Assembly (NCBI GenBank): GCA_013339895.1
Contig: JABACO010000013.1
Span: forward strand, 6,841,787 to 6,905,786
DNA: 64,000 nt
Source of the DNA: Ephydatia muelleri
Taxonomy: Eukaryota > Porifera > Demospongiae > Spongillida > Spongillidae
Direction of reading: 5' to 3'
Below, piece after piece: positions 12,901 through 20,585 of this stretch. A program made the translations under genes and the position numbers. The notes under the pieces are model-generated. The model was not told where the DNA came from. It made no database searches and saw only the letters and a program-made list of their open reading frames with translations. How positions within the stretch are numbered: position 1 is the first letter of the stretch; each line of letters begins with the position of its first letter.

Positions 12901-14048
12901 AGCAAGAAATGTTATGTCATTCATTCACAGGTTCGGATATGGTTGTGGGCCATTGGCTACTCGGTAGCCTTTGGGCCTGTTCTGGGAAAGATGTATCGTG
13001 TTTACTACATATTCAACAACCCTAAACCAAATAAGAAGAGGGTAATGATGAACTAGCAGTGCCTGGTAGGCATCACTTTGTTTATGCATTCATTTTTGCC
13101 CACAGGGAGTCATGATCAAGGATTGGATGATTGGGGTGTTGATCAGTGTACTGGCAGGCATTGATGTGATCATTCTGGTCATTGTCACAGCTGTTCCTGA
13201 GTTGAGGACTACTGCAGTTCTCAAACAGAGTACTGAATACCCACAGATTGTGTCTGGAGTATGCTTGTTTATCTGCTCTAATTATTAGCATTAATTGTAT
13301 TTTCCTTCCACCTTCCTCACTATGAAGGCCTTCCATGACACAACCATTAACTGTATCTTCATATGTGACTCTCAGAAAGGCTACACCATATGGCATGGAG
13401 TGTTGTTTGGCTACAAGGGTCTCATCCAGGTGGTTGCCATCCTGCTTGCATTCGGAACCAGAAAAGTAAAAGTGAAAGGATTGGATGACTCCAAGTACAT
13501 AGCAGCCATCATCTACGTCACATCAATATGTTTGGTTGTGGTGATCATTAGCTTTGCCACACTGAGGGATAAGGTGAACACATTGGCAGCCATTTACTCC
13601 CTTGGATTCTGGTGTGCTGCCACCATTATCCTGTTGCTGGTCTTCATACCAAAGGTACATGACTTCAATTAATGCACAGTGTATTGAGTAATCAGATCCC
13701 ACTCTCACTAGTTCTTTGCAACATACAAGGATCCGGAGGGACAGACTGTGTTTCCATCAACAATTGTCCAGGTTGATTCAGATCATTGTAAAGTAGTAGC
13801 ACTAGAGAAACGAATACAAATCCTCGAACAGCAGCTTGCTCATGAGGTAAGCATTGGTCATTTTATCTCTATACTGCTTGGCTGTATGACATTGTGATCT
13901 TTCACTAATGTGTCTCCAATTTTAGCACAAGTCTCTTGAAAACATGAAGCAGTTGACTATTTCACATGATTCAAATGTGGGGTTTGGTGAAGTGATCCAG
14001 TATGATACAGATGTCAGCCACACACCACCCATGGATACCAATGTGTAA
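191..14048 (+). CDS. GABA-B-like class C GPCR, copy 1 (17 exons, intact)
   Basis: Metabotropic GABA-B-like receptor of the plasma membrane. Exons: 191-502, 610-750, 2029-2199, 2577-2702, 3335-3400, 3537-3725, 3953-4082, 4137-4294, 11533-11608, 11664-11771, 11838-11982, 12253-12379, 12931-13041, 13106-13258, 13328-13654, 13712-13846, 13926-14048. All are flanked by AG/GT and sum to 2598 nt, one open frame of 865 aa plus stop. A signal peptide (hydrophobic, about residues 8-25) precedes a Venus-flytrap domain (about 45-490; motifs LTLGLMLSFSG, FIGGGC, LGWYTDGWW, FDIGYVTLD). Seven membrane helices follow (about 505-780), with the GABA-B hallmarks FIRLTSPNIN after TM1, YIFNNPKPNKKR after TM3 and GIDVIILVIVTAVPELR in TM4. 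A heptad-like coiled coil (VVALEKRIQILEQQL, about 800-825) ends the protein. The start at 191 is chosen because gene 2 starts at the equivalent ATG; upstream in-frame ATGs at 116 and 125 are alternatives. Intron 8 (7.2 kb) holds two nested retroelements. Family assignment is firm; the ligand is unknown. Confidence 0.9.
931..1004. repeat. (TG)n microsatellite in intron 2 of copy 1
   Basis: TG-rich run with a nearly pure core at about 949-991. It produces spurious His/Thr and Cys/Val open frames. Confidence 0.9.
1330..1737. repeat. 19-bp minisatellite, intron 2 of copy 1
   Basis: About 21 copies of a unit like catgctccacccccttcat. A related array sits in the same intron of copy 2 (43546-43733), so the seed predates the gene duplication. 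All three + frames stay open, giving long false ORFs. Confidence 0.92.
2717..2796. repeat. TG/CATG microsatellite, intron 4 of copy 1
   Basis: GT-rich run directly after the exon 4 donor. It is orthologous in position to the longer array 44953-45153 in copy 2. Confidence 0.85.
4334..4391. repeat. (ATAATG)n microsatellite, left part; probable LINE tail
   Basis: Hexamer array interrupted by the Gypsy element and continuing at 9479-9537. It abuts the 3' end of the minus-strand LINE remnant, as expected of a simple-sequence LINE tail. Confidence 0.8.
4392..4562 (+). repeat. 5' LTR
   Basis: 171-bp long terminal repeat. A TATA-like tataaata lies at 4490-4497, and an initiator-like cttagtcagt about 20-30 bp further would mark the R start. 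No clear AATAAA is seen. Confidence 0.93.
4490..4497 (+). promoter_or_regulatory. Candidate TATA box of the LTR
   Basis: tataaata in the 5' LTR, repeated at 9406-9413 in the 3' LTR. Its position, about 70 bp before the LTR end, suits a short-R promoter. Confidence 0.5.
4563..4580 (+). promoter_or_regulatory. Candidate primer-binding site
   Basis: ttggcgtagtcggctta starts directly after the 5' LTR, where a tRNA primer would anneal. TGGCG starts are common in retroelement PBSs; no specific tRNA is assigned. Confidence 0.4.
4585..5478 (+). CDS. gag: Gypsy Gag protein with CCHC zinc knuckle
   Basis: 297-aa structural Gag, starting at the first ATG after the PBS (MAKPLLLPEPFDGETTGWLE). The N-terminal two thirds resemble the retrotransposon gag/capsid fold (EWMDHFESVAAVNKW; LQRRFNPDSKRQLY). 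A single nucleic-acid-binding zinc knuckle CWSCGKKGHVARFC lies at residues 256-269 (C-x2-C-x4-H-x4-C). It ends at a TAA and overlaps pol by about 130 nt in the -1 frame, with a slippery heptamer at 5421-5427. No internal stop. Confidence 0.9.
   Translation: MAKPLLLPEPFDGETTGWLEWMDHFESVAAVNKWVSGEDRLKWLRVRLTGKAQTAFRRLPDDVKADYGTCVEALQRRFNPDSKRQLYMVELNARTKRRDEDWAAFGDAVRVLADKAYPELAENARERLALNQFLEQIENSQVAFSVKQKRPRNVEEAAAAVIELESYLRSTGKPSRVNAVSSQEQEPETHHTVPAEPVSAVTSQDGRDSLTATMKSLCERLQRVEVLIGEKERLGTRGASKPTRENDDGKRRTIVCWSCGKKGHVARFCSRGRYSEQRQGNFRPSVVRACHMGEEDL
5349..9293 (+). CDS. pol: Gypsy Pol polyprotein: protease, RT, RNase H, integrase
   Basis: Uninterrupted 1314-codon frame, probably entered by -1 frameshift near 5421 rather than from its own ATG. 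Order, with residues counted from 5349: aspartic protease with DTGA at 79; reverse transcriptase with FCVDYRKVN, LDLTTGYWQ and catalytic YFDD at 509-512; RNase H with DTDASDTGIGAVLSQ from 656; integrase with an HHCC finger (HEGAIGGH at 894, CRTCIRC) and a D-D-E core at D963, D1023 and E1059 (35 residues between the last two). A GPY/F-like segment (KGPLKVVERLG) and a Pro-rich tail follow. No chromodomain is obvious. All catalytic residues are present. Confidence 0.95.
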   Translation: MLELREERPCRTILQSGPILRTASGKLPSLSGTSLPHGGRRPVKAQDDKLTVPSLAVNSGVSYRIRGVIGAVGVDFVIDTGAAVSLVRRDVWEQIVKGDCTLVLEQWAGRRLVGVNGAPLSVSGCKKVDIFLNGMPLKVMCVVTDDIMVEAILGLDFVNAHNGIIDCGSKRLTFPSRNISVPLQMQSCPLQQNPIGLIVKEKIVIPAASEVELMVDLATPVAKGTWVVTGNTSARHGVMVAHAVVCPNAKPVPVRVVNPREEIVVLKKGTEIAHMELLEQDPVIEISTVAEKFNISREDQSLLWEMVSRVGDDVNKDEKEELFSLLLEFADVFSLSTKNLGHTKVLQHRIDTGNAQPVHLPPRRIPHARREELKEMLRDMLEKNAIEHSDSPWSSPIVLVKKKDGTTRFCVDYRKVNEVTRKDAYPLPRVDDTLDTLAGSKFFSTLDLTTGYWQVEVAPEDQPKTAFTTPEGLYQFKVMPFGLCNAPATFQRLMDRVLGGLKWSSCLVYFDDIIVVGRTFKDHLHHLSKVLAQLRGAGLKLKPTKCSLCQQRVAFLGHIVSAEGIATDPSKTDAVSKWPTPLSKKEVQQFLGLANYYRRFVKNFASISKPLHRLTEKNVPFDWTIHCQNAFDELRKCLVSSPILAYPDYNRRYILDTDASDTGIGAVLSQISDEGSERVIAYASRSLSRPEQRYCVTRKELLAVVSFVQQFRQYLLGREFTLRTDHGSLVWIRNFKEPEGQLARWLEKLQEYNFTVVHRQGSRHCNADALSRVPCRQCGRENQNVETSQGDNAVITGIGAVLSPFQTCTPNEMRKLQLQDEAIGPVYRAVLDRKTPSADVSKSWSWESRVLMQHWGSLNIQNGVLWRKCIDKCRDYLQLVLPAKLQVDTLRDLHEGAIGGHLGEEKMLNKLKERFYWPGCTEAVKDWCRTCIRCTTRKTAAPKRKAPLQSLRAGYPMQIVCVDIMGPLPETEDGCKYVLVASDCFTRWVEVYGIPNQEATTVAKKLVDEMFCRFSPPEQLHSDQGRQFESELVKEICVLLQIRKTHTTPYHPQCNGMVERFNRTLLDMLATTIDNHQADWQHHIRKLCLAYNSSIHSTTGFSPFFLMFGRQVKLPIDLMYGTNRTGPDTAAGFAQKLKEGLQEAYKLVREKCQAEHKRQKALYDERVHGKPFSPGDLVWLHSPAVPRGRSRKLHHPWKGPLKVVERLGESNYKIKSLQGRKKTQIVHFDRLKPCVASTAEDRQNSRPPTTPETQIDRQPTGKYVELLDSYDDEPVAEEPATDAAPPPPQEINIQPRYPVRNRHPPDRYGAYVEH
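5421..5427 (+). promoter_or_regulatory. -1 ribosomal frameshift site GGGAAAC
   Basis: G_GGA_AAC fits X_XXY_YYZ exactly in the gag reading frame (codons CAG GGA AAC), and a -1 shift enters the long pol frame. A weak 6-bp stem 12 nt downstream (gtggta 5440-5445 with tgccac 5452-5457) could stimulate it. The heptamer is a known slippery type in retroviral gag-pro junctions. Confidence 0.7.
9292..9307 (+). promoter_or_regulatory. Polypurine tract
   Basis: Purine run aaaagagagggagcag ends exactly at the 3' LTR, the usual site of plus-strand DNA priming. It overlaps the pol stop codon. Confidence 0.75.
9308..9478 (+). repeat. 3' LTR
   Basis: 171 bp, apparently identical to 4392-4562 on reading base by base. 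Flanked on the right by the continuing ATAATG array. Confidence 0.93.
9479..9537. repeat. (ATAATG)n microsatellite, right part
   Basis: Same hexamer as 4334-4391. The two halves would rejoin as one array if the Gypsy element were removed. Confidence 0.85.
9538..11100 (-). mobile_element. LINE (non-LTR) retrotransposon remnant, frameshifted
   Basis: Minus-strand reverse transcriptase spread over several frames. Near 10700 are QFGFLARRSTCTQLLATLNEW-like and VYIDFAKAFDSISHRKLLF segments. At about 10350-10480 are the RT motifs GVPQGSVLGPLLFLIYVND and YADDTKLY. The C-terminal post-RT region (FERIQRFFTRAIFKR, HLLLLGFHSLEYR) lies at 9690-10130. Frameshifts separate these blocks and no endonuclease domain is seen, so the copy is 5'-truncated and dead. 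It lies antisense in intron 8 of receptor copy 1. It resembles the jockey/CR1-like groups; the clade is not resolved. Confidence 0.88.
11115..11159. repeat. Interstitial telomere-type (CCCTAA)n
   Basis: About 7.5 copies of ccctaa with one unit short by a base, immediately beyond the 5' (right) end of the minus-strand LINE remnant. It is the metazoan TTAGGG repeat read on the other strand. Confidence 0.92.
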
Positions 14049-14960
14049 TAACTAAGAATCTCAATTTTGTGTTCCGTTTTTACGTTTACTATGTGTGCAA
14101 CCTTGCAACTGTTTCTTTCATGTGTTGTCTATTAACTGCACGCTATGGTCAATCCACTTTGTTTGCCTGCATGGTCTAGTGTAATGATTCTTTTGAATCA
14201 GCGGACAGGATTGAAGACTACAACAGTGTTGTGAAAAGCAAGGAAATAAGTCTGATTGTGAAGGGAATATGAAACAGAATATATCACATGTGTCATTCAT
14301 TCAAATATAGTGGCATGCAAGTATACGAAAATTGAGTGAGGAAAATTAGAAATTAGGCATAGTACACATGTCAGACACACCTAGCTAGAACTTTATTTTT
14401 ACTCGGTGAAAGGGGGGGGGGGGGGGGGGGGGGTGCATGTCAAAAACAAACTACATGCATTTATAGACCAAAGAAACCAAATGTGGGATTCACATGTTAA
14501 TATATTAATGAACAGTAAATTTCATGACTAATTTTATGCTTGTGGAGGCAATCTCATGAAATGAGCCTTTTTTGGTCTGTAGGCTTCAATAGCCATTCTT
14601 GCCACTTTAGAAATCGCTCATTCTATGCAGACGAATGTGTAGATCTAATTATCTCTAATCTACCCAACTGAAACTTCTTTTTTATTTTTTTATTTTTAAA
14701 AGAACCATGCAGCTACAACAACCCTATAGCTGTGATGGGCATCACACACGAATCTTTCAAATCAGTATGTAATTAGTATAGCTGGAAAGAGCGTGAGAAA
14801 TGCATTATAGTGGTATATCATATGTGTAGATAGCGTTCATATTACGAAAAATAATGAACGCTTTGTGACACAACTGAAAAAGAGACGCGGTATAGTCAGT
14901 ACTAGTCAGTAAACAAAAAACTTCGCACGGCTATGTTTCAAAGGATGTAGTGCTGTAAAA
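14049..14960. other. 3' flank of receptor copy 1
   Basis: Presumed 3' UTR and intergenic DNA. It contains a pure G tract at 14412-14433; no gene is recognised. Confidence 0.5.
14412..14433. repeat. Poly(G) tract, 22 nt
   Basis: Uninterrupted guanines. Similar tracts occur at 18592-18622 and 56358-56385, with a poly(C) at 22680-22703. Confidence 0.9.
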
Positions 14961-15739
14961 TATATATATGGAACGTTCTATACGAAAATGGGTCTTGTAG
15001 ATTTTATTTTATAACATAAAATTTAAAACGATACATCTTCCGAAATATTAACGCTATCGGGTTCCTATTTTTAACACAACATACCACACCATTACTATAT
15101 GTGAAAATCCATGCACATGCGGGGTACCGACGTTACAAGGTCCGATACCCCGTAGGGTTCAAAACGGCCACATCTTCAGGTAGAGTGTCCAAATCGGTTC
15201 AAAATAGGTACCCATGTACAAGGGTACTACCGCTATTGATTTGTTCTGTTCGTTAATTTTTGCTTTATCCGTTATGGAGACACAAGTGTGCAGAGTTATT
15301 GCGTAACGCCCGGGAAATATGCAATTTCTTTGCACACTTGTATCTCCATAGCGGATAAAGCAAACATTAACGAACAGAACAAATCAATAGCGGTAGGACC
15401 CTTCTACATAGGTACCTATTTTGAACCGATTTGGATACTCGTACCTGAAGATGTGGCCATTTAGAACCCTACGGGGTATCGGACCTTGTAACGTCGGTAC
15501 CCCGCATGTGTAAGACACTAAAATGGATTGTCACATATAGTAATGGTGTGGTATGTTGTGTTAAAAATAGGAACCCGATAGCGTTAATATTTCGAAAGAC
15601 ATATCGATTTAAATTTTATGTTATAAAATAAAATCCACAAGACCCATTTTCGTATAGAACGTTCCATATCGATTTAAATTTTATGTTATAAAATAAAATC
15701 CACAAGACCCATTTTCGTATAGAACGTTCCATATATATA
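14961..15739. mobile_element. Foldback / hairpin MITE-like element
   Basis: Long imperfect inverted repeat: left arm 14961-15292, loop about 15293-15330, right arm 15331-15739. Termini read tatatatatggaacgttcta and its complement, lying in TA-rich DNA that could hide a TA target duplication. The right arm is longer because its outer about 66 bp (atcgatttaaattttatg...gaacgttccat) is tandemly duplicated at 15606-15671 and 15672-15737. No coding capacity. The arms pair across more than 300 bp, so a transcript would form a dsRNA hairpin. Confidence 0.85.
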
Positions 15740-16640
15740 ATCACTAAAAGTTCATAATTTAACTTTCTGACCCTATAGAGGCTATTGGAATCTTACAAAT
15801 GCAATATGATAACGGATTTTGCCTATTATACAATGTTTCAAATATCATGCATTGAAACTAATATTTGCATGAGGAGTAGAGTACTTCTATACAGGGCCGG
15901 CGAGAGCCGTAGTGAGGCCCAGGGTAACAGCTAGAGCGTTTGTGGCATCATAGGCCCCATAAAGCCTGTCTCATCACCATCTCTAACTCGCATGCATATG
16001 GATAACTAACGCATGCCATTTCGTGTTATTATGCCTGTATAAATACTGGTAGTGTCTTCAACGAACATAATTGTGCAAAATGGTGCATGGCATAATACAT
16101 GTATTACAAAGGTGCTTTTCGATTCTTTATCGAAGGACTGAGTCATAGTTAACAGTTCTGGCTAAGTCAGACTCGAAACAAAGTAGGGAAAGACCCTGCA
16201 ACCGCTCGTGAGGCATTTTGGAACGCGTATCGGTAGTTCTTTATATAATCTTTTTAGCTGGCTATTAAAAAAATTCTTTCTGCAGAAGCAACTTACAATC
16301 GGTGCAGAACATTCTAAGGCCGCTAACGCAAATGATGCCTATAAAAGTATAATGCATGGAGTCTGTTCAAATGCGTCAAAGGACTTAGTTGCTCGACGGT
16401 ACCTATAGGGCTATAGGTTCACATGCCTTATTTTGTGATAACATTATTTTTAATACTACCTCTGACAGCTTATCAGACACATCCTGCGCTTGCTGAAAAA
16501 CCAATTTCAAGTCCACCTCTGTCGTTGTTTTGTACTTGTACAAGAACCCAAATAGATTATCAAATGCGTTTACATGCAGCATGCATCAAAACGGCACGTC
16601 AATCCCTGTATAACTGCGTCAATTAGACGATAGAATACGC
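15740..16640. other. Intergenic, no gene recognised
   Basis: AT-rich intergenic DNA. A stretch near 15893-15965 (gggccggcgagagccg...) has the look of a degraded repeat. Small open frames at 16208-16626 have no recognisable motif. Confidence 0.4.
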
Positions 16641-16642
16641 CT

Positions 16643-17965
16643 TCACGGAAGCCGGTGGCAGAGATAATATATAGAGGGATTGGAAACGAATCACGTGCGC
16701 CACAGACTTTAGCAATTTTAGCGCGCCCTATCCTTGCTGACCCAAAGAATTGTAGGCTTGAATTAAAGTCTTGAATGTCACAAGGTAATGAAACATGCTT
16801 TCTCAAGTTTAAATAAAGTATCGATAGACGATCAACTAAGATTCATTTAATACTTATAGATTCCATTTTGCGCCATTTTTTAACCGAAAAATTAAAGAAA
16901 GTTGGCCATTTTTTTACTTTGGGGGGAGAATCCGTCGATCTAGATAAACTGTCCACGTCATTATTTGTGTATTTACTGCTCATAGTCTAGTATGTGCCCA
17001 TCGCTATGATGTTTGCGTATAGCATCTTCAGAAATTTCGCTATGATGTTTTGGGTACCCTTACTCTCTGGGGGAGCCACGGCTTTTTGTTACGATGGTGG
17101 CTGGTTTTAATATATTATTATGGTAGAGCTATGTTGGTTTTGTGCCCATCACATGTTTTTAAAGGTAAACCACGTCCCAATCGTTCTGTAAATTTCTTCA
17201 AAGGTGATGGGCGGAAGAAAATCGAAGCTTCGGCACATTAAGAACGCGGAGAAAAGGGGGAGTTTGGTCGTGGCAATTCCTCGCGCTCAAGTACATGTGC
17301 CTGTTACAGAAGGCCTAACCTTGTCCTTGCCTGTTCCAGAGGTAATATCTGTACAACCTTCTAAAGCTCCTGACCATGGTCATGATCAAGCTTCAGATCA
17401 TACAGTAGTGAAATTGCACTCTCTGTCTCCTTCCCCTTGTCCCATTTCACTGGTGGCTTGGTACAATCATTGAACATGCTGAGTGAGAGAATATCAATGG
17501 TCCCACTCCCTCCATCCTGGGTGCCTATCATATCTGATGGATCCCAGTCCTTTTCTATATCGAAGTTGATAGAGCAAAGGAATCATGCAACAGTAATTGC
17601 AATGTGTCTGGTAATCAACAGTGACATGCAGTGGTCTGTTCACACTACACACAGGCAGTTTAGTACTCATAATTGTTAGTTGCTGAGTGAACTACCAATA
17701 CTGCTCAACTCCCATTGACAATGGGTTTTTCTTATGCCAGTGCGTGGGTAGAAAAGATGAAGGTTGCACAGCAAAAAACCACACAGAAATCTAAAGGCCT
17801 AAGAAAACGATTTAGTCCATATTATGTGTCTGTTGTAAAAAAATTCTAAGTGCTACACATGTATTTGTACCGCTTGTAAGGATTCGTTCGAGGATTGCGC
17901 GCGTTAATTAGTGTTGATTGGCTCCGTTTCCAATCCCTCTATATATTATCTCTACCGGTGGTGGC
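16643..17965. mobile_element. Putative TIR DNA transposon remnant
   Basis: The sequence agagataatatatagaggg at 16655-16673, within a shared stretch of about 35 bp (16643-16690), recurs in reverse complement at 17927-17965. Looser similarity continues inward for tens of bases. The inverted pair encloses the only coding-like frames here (17204-17679). The layout suits a small or internally deleted cut-and-paste element; the superfamily is not identified and no target duplication is certain. Confidence 0.5.
17204..17790 (+). pseudogene. Unrecognised ORF remnant inside the TIR element
   Basis: A basic start (MMGGRKSKLRHIKNAEKRG) is followed by a Pro/Ser-rich part. After a frameshift near 17440 comes a segment LPPSWVPIISDGSQSFSISK ... 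VINSDMQWSVH and then LLSELPILLNSIDNGFFLCQ (about 17680-17740). The style recalls uncharacterised mobile-element ORFs of invertebrates, but no function is assigned. Broken by at least one frameshift and stops. Confidence 0.4.
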
Positions 17966-18589
17966 AAAACTATAGAAAACTGTGTCAGCTTGGTAACGGA
18001 TTATTAATTAGGAAACAGTTGTGATGGCAAACGTACGCCCATTTTCAGAGAAAAAAAGGACTTATAGTGATGGACGGCGATAATTCAGAGGAGACACCAC
18101 CCGTTCGCAGTGTGTAATGTTAGCGTGGTAACCATTTCCCTCTTGCGTTTTAATATTGTTGTGACTAAGCTTTGCTTTGACGACATTAACTTCATGTGTG
18201 TGCCACCTCGGAAGGAAGCATTAACACAGAAGCAGTATCTAAAGCCTGTCCCATGACTGTAGTGTAAGGAGAGGAGGTTTTTCACAATATAAGTACATTC
18301 AAACTCGAGTATGAAAATGATTAACGCATAAATTAGCGCGCACGTGCAATGGCAGCGAATGCAACGAAGAGAGCGCGATCCATTTCAGACTTTTTTGCAA
18401 AAAGACCTAAAGTAAGTGTTTGATCTCCGCTCAACATAAGCATAATCATTACTTGAACGCACTCGTACTGATGATATCAGCCTCGCACGATACGAGTGGC
18501 GGTGAAAAAGAAGTAGCCCCAGAAGATGGTGTGGCTATTGATCGGCCACGAAGTACAGACTCAGGTCAAGCAGTTAGAAGATAGAAGAT

Positions 18590-18591
<2 letters not shown>

Positions 18592-18622
<31 letters not shown>
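18592..18622. repeat. Poly(G) tract, 31 nt
   Basis: Uninterrupted guanines within the degraded hAT N-terminal region. Confidence 0.9.
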
Positions 18623-18625
<3 letters not shown>

Positions 18626-18905
18626 GGCAGTAGCTGCAGACTGATAACAATATTGTTCCAGAAGTGATTACCATTGAAGGTGAGCTTCGTGTATTGTATT
18701 GGCTTCCATGTACCTTATTAGTACACAACTTAAGGTCAGGAATACAACTCAAGCGGTTGTGAAGATGATAATGACCCAGATCGTGGTATTGCTGTGTCAT
18801 TCTCTGTACCACCACCAAGTATACCAAGTGAGCGTAAGTTTTTTTTTACTGCTGTCCATGAATTAAGTGTATTGAGAAACGCAATTTGCTGCAGTTTATA
18901 CTGCA

Positions 18906-18986
18906 GTTTATAGTAAAGCAAGTCCAGGAGAAAACAGCTATGAATTGTCAGAATTGGATGCAACAAATGGTAAATTACTAAAAGAT
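18906..18986 (+). repeat. 81-bp direct repeat, copy A
   Basis: Matches 25416-25496 at 79 of 81 positions. The two copies bracket a 6.4-kb block that contains the assembly gap and splits the + strand hAT pseudogene. Confidence 0.9.
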
Positions 18987-19037
18987 ACAATATAATGGCG
19001 TGGGAGTCCAATGTAATGGCGTGGTGATAGTTGATCG

Positions 19038-20131
19038 ATGAATAGTATGCTGAGCCGGAAACGAGATCCCTGTTGCCGGTGCAATGGTTCTCATGCACGT
19101 TGCAAATCGTGCTCGTGCGCTACGGCGGGAAAGCCATGTAAGGACTGCCACCCTGTGAGGCATGGAAGCAGCCGTAATAATAACGCACCACCAACTACCG
19201 GTACCGACCTTTCATCTGACGGGTTTAACTGTCACCATGCACGTCCTATATAGCTACTACCCAGTCTACTCAGCCTACATGTAGTGCTGAAAACACCCCC
19301 ACGAAGTGGTTGATCACCCTAACTGCGCAGCTGCTACTCATTCATTTTCAAATACTGAGCCATCTATATCATCATCATGGCCAACAGAGGCAGTAGTCCC
19401 AGCCTTCAGCTGTGCGTCATGCTGTGAAAGAGTTCCATCTAACCACATTCGTAAGCACATGCAGGATCATGCCTTTGGTTATAGATCAGGTAATGTTCCG
19501 CAGCAATGGTTGGCTGAAAACAGTCTCTGCATCTGCCCTTCGTGCAACAAACTAGTTGCCATCTCCTGCATGGTTCTCTCACCATAAGCAGTCTTGCGTA
19601 ACATCCGTTTCTCATGAAGTAGCATCTTCATCCACTCAATCCCAATCAAGCTTCCATCTTCCTAGTATACAACAAGCTACCTATCCGTCGATCGAGGAAG
19701 TCCATTCGTGTCGCTGCCCTACCTTGAAGTACATCCCCAAGCGTGCTCGTCAACACTTCGGGTTCGTACTCGCTGAAGTGCTAAAGCAAGTGATTTTTGA
19801 AAATTCTGTCGAAGCCTGGACCAGATTACTTATGCTGCCCAAATGTGTGTTGCCATTATCGAGGGAGAAAGGGAAAGGGAAAGCATATGATTCCAATTGA
19901 ATCATTGTGCCAAGATTGGAAGGACGGCAAGGAGCTGCTTTTATGGGCCAAGGCGGTGAGCAGAGTCAGCGTGAAAGATTACCTGCGTTCAGATCCTGAT
20001 TCTGATAAGACGAAACTGGCATCAGCAATTGCATGTGCAGAGGAAGGGCTATTTTCAAAAGCTTGTCGTATTAACGTCCCATGGCATTGCACCAAACAAT
20101 GATACATAACTATGTTTGAGTCTAAACATCC
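19038..20131 (+). pseudogene. Retroelement polyprotein, N-terminal part with Cys-rich finger
   Basis: A Cys-rich opening at 19070-19170 (CCRCNGSHARCKSCSCA ... CKDCHPVRHG) is followed by a second Cys/His cluster (FSCASCCERVPSNHIRKHMQ; CICPSCNKLV, 19400-19570). A helical region comes next (RARQHFGFVLAEVLKQVIFE) and then WKDGKELLLWAKAV ... ACAEEGLFSKACRI at 19918-20070. This order matches the N-terminal portion of RT-encoding elements common in marine invertebrates. Frames shift at least three times. At about 20131 it meets its own RT domain in opposite orientation. Confidence 0.6.
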
Positions 20132-20585
20132 ATAAAATTTAGAGCTCTGGATACTGCATCTCTTGGTCCTGCCAAAGCCCCATCATCGAGATACCAACAG
20201 TTCAGCAGCATTTCTTTGCACTGGGGGTCAGCAAAGATTTTAAGAATGGTGCAGTGCAGAACGAGGGCAAAAAGAAGTGGGTCTAAAGGATCCCATTGTT
20301 GGACAACGATATTAACTGACCCATTGGATGCCACAACTTTTGGTGCTGTGAATAGCACCAAGTCACCCATGGAAGAAGCTCAGGGAAGTGGATGGCACAC
20401 TGGTGAAGGACAGCTTCCCGAGACACTAAGTTGAATGCATTTCGCATATCAACTTTTAAGATGGCAAAATCTCCATTATTCCAGTTGTCCTCAATAACTT
20501 GCCTAAGCTTATGCACAATTCTTTTGGTGCCAGCTGGACAAGCTACTCCAAACTGAAATGGATTGAAGAATTGCGAGGCCTTGTC
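20122..20585 (-). pseudogene. Reverse transcriptase domain fragment (runs into N gap)
   Basis: On the minus strand from the gap: FGVACPAGTKRIVHKLRQVI, LKVDMRNAFNLVSREAVLHQ, FPELLPWVTWCYSQHQKLWH, then after a frameshift DPLDPLLFALVLHCTILKIF and the catalytic-type YLDD (about 20178). The QQGDPLGP-type motif is altered (QQWDPLDP). It is a non-LTR-like RT, degenerate, and the probable partner of the + strand fragment 19038-20131. Confidence 0.8.

Larger units (their letters stand above)
18349..18986 (+). pseudogene. hAT transposase-like gene, N-terminal exons (detached)
   Basis: Exon 18349-18411 encodes MAANATKRARSISDFFAKRPK and ends at a good donor (gtaagt). Short Lys/Arg-rich starts ending in an -FF- motif are typical of ZMYM1-like hAT transposases. 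Acidic segments follow (about 18481-18575 and 18735-18830), then an exon-like piece at 18906-18986 (YSKASPGENSYELSELDATN). That last piece recurs at 25416-25496, where the rest of the hAT continues, so this is the amino half of the same broken gene. A 31-nt poly(G) interrupts it. Confidence 0.55.
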
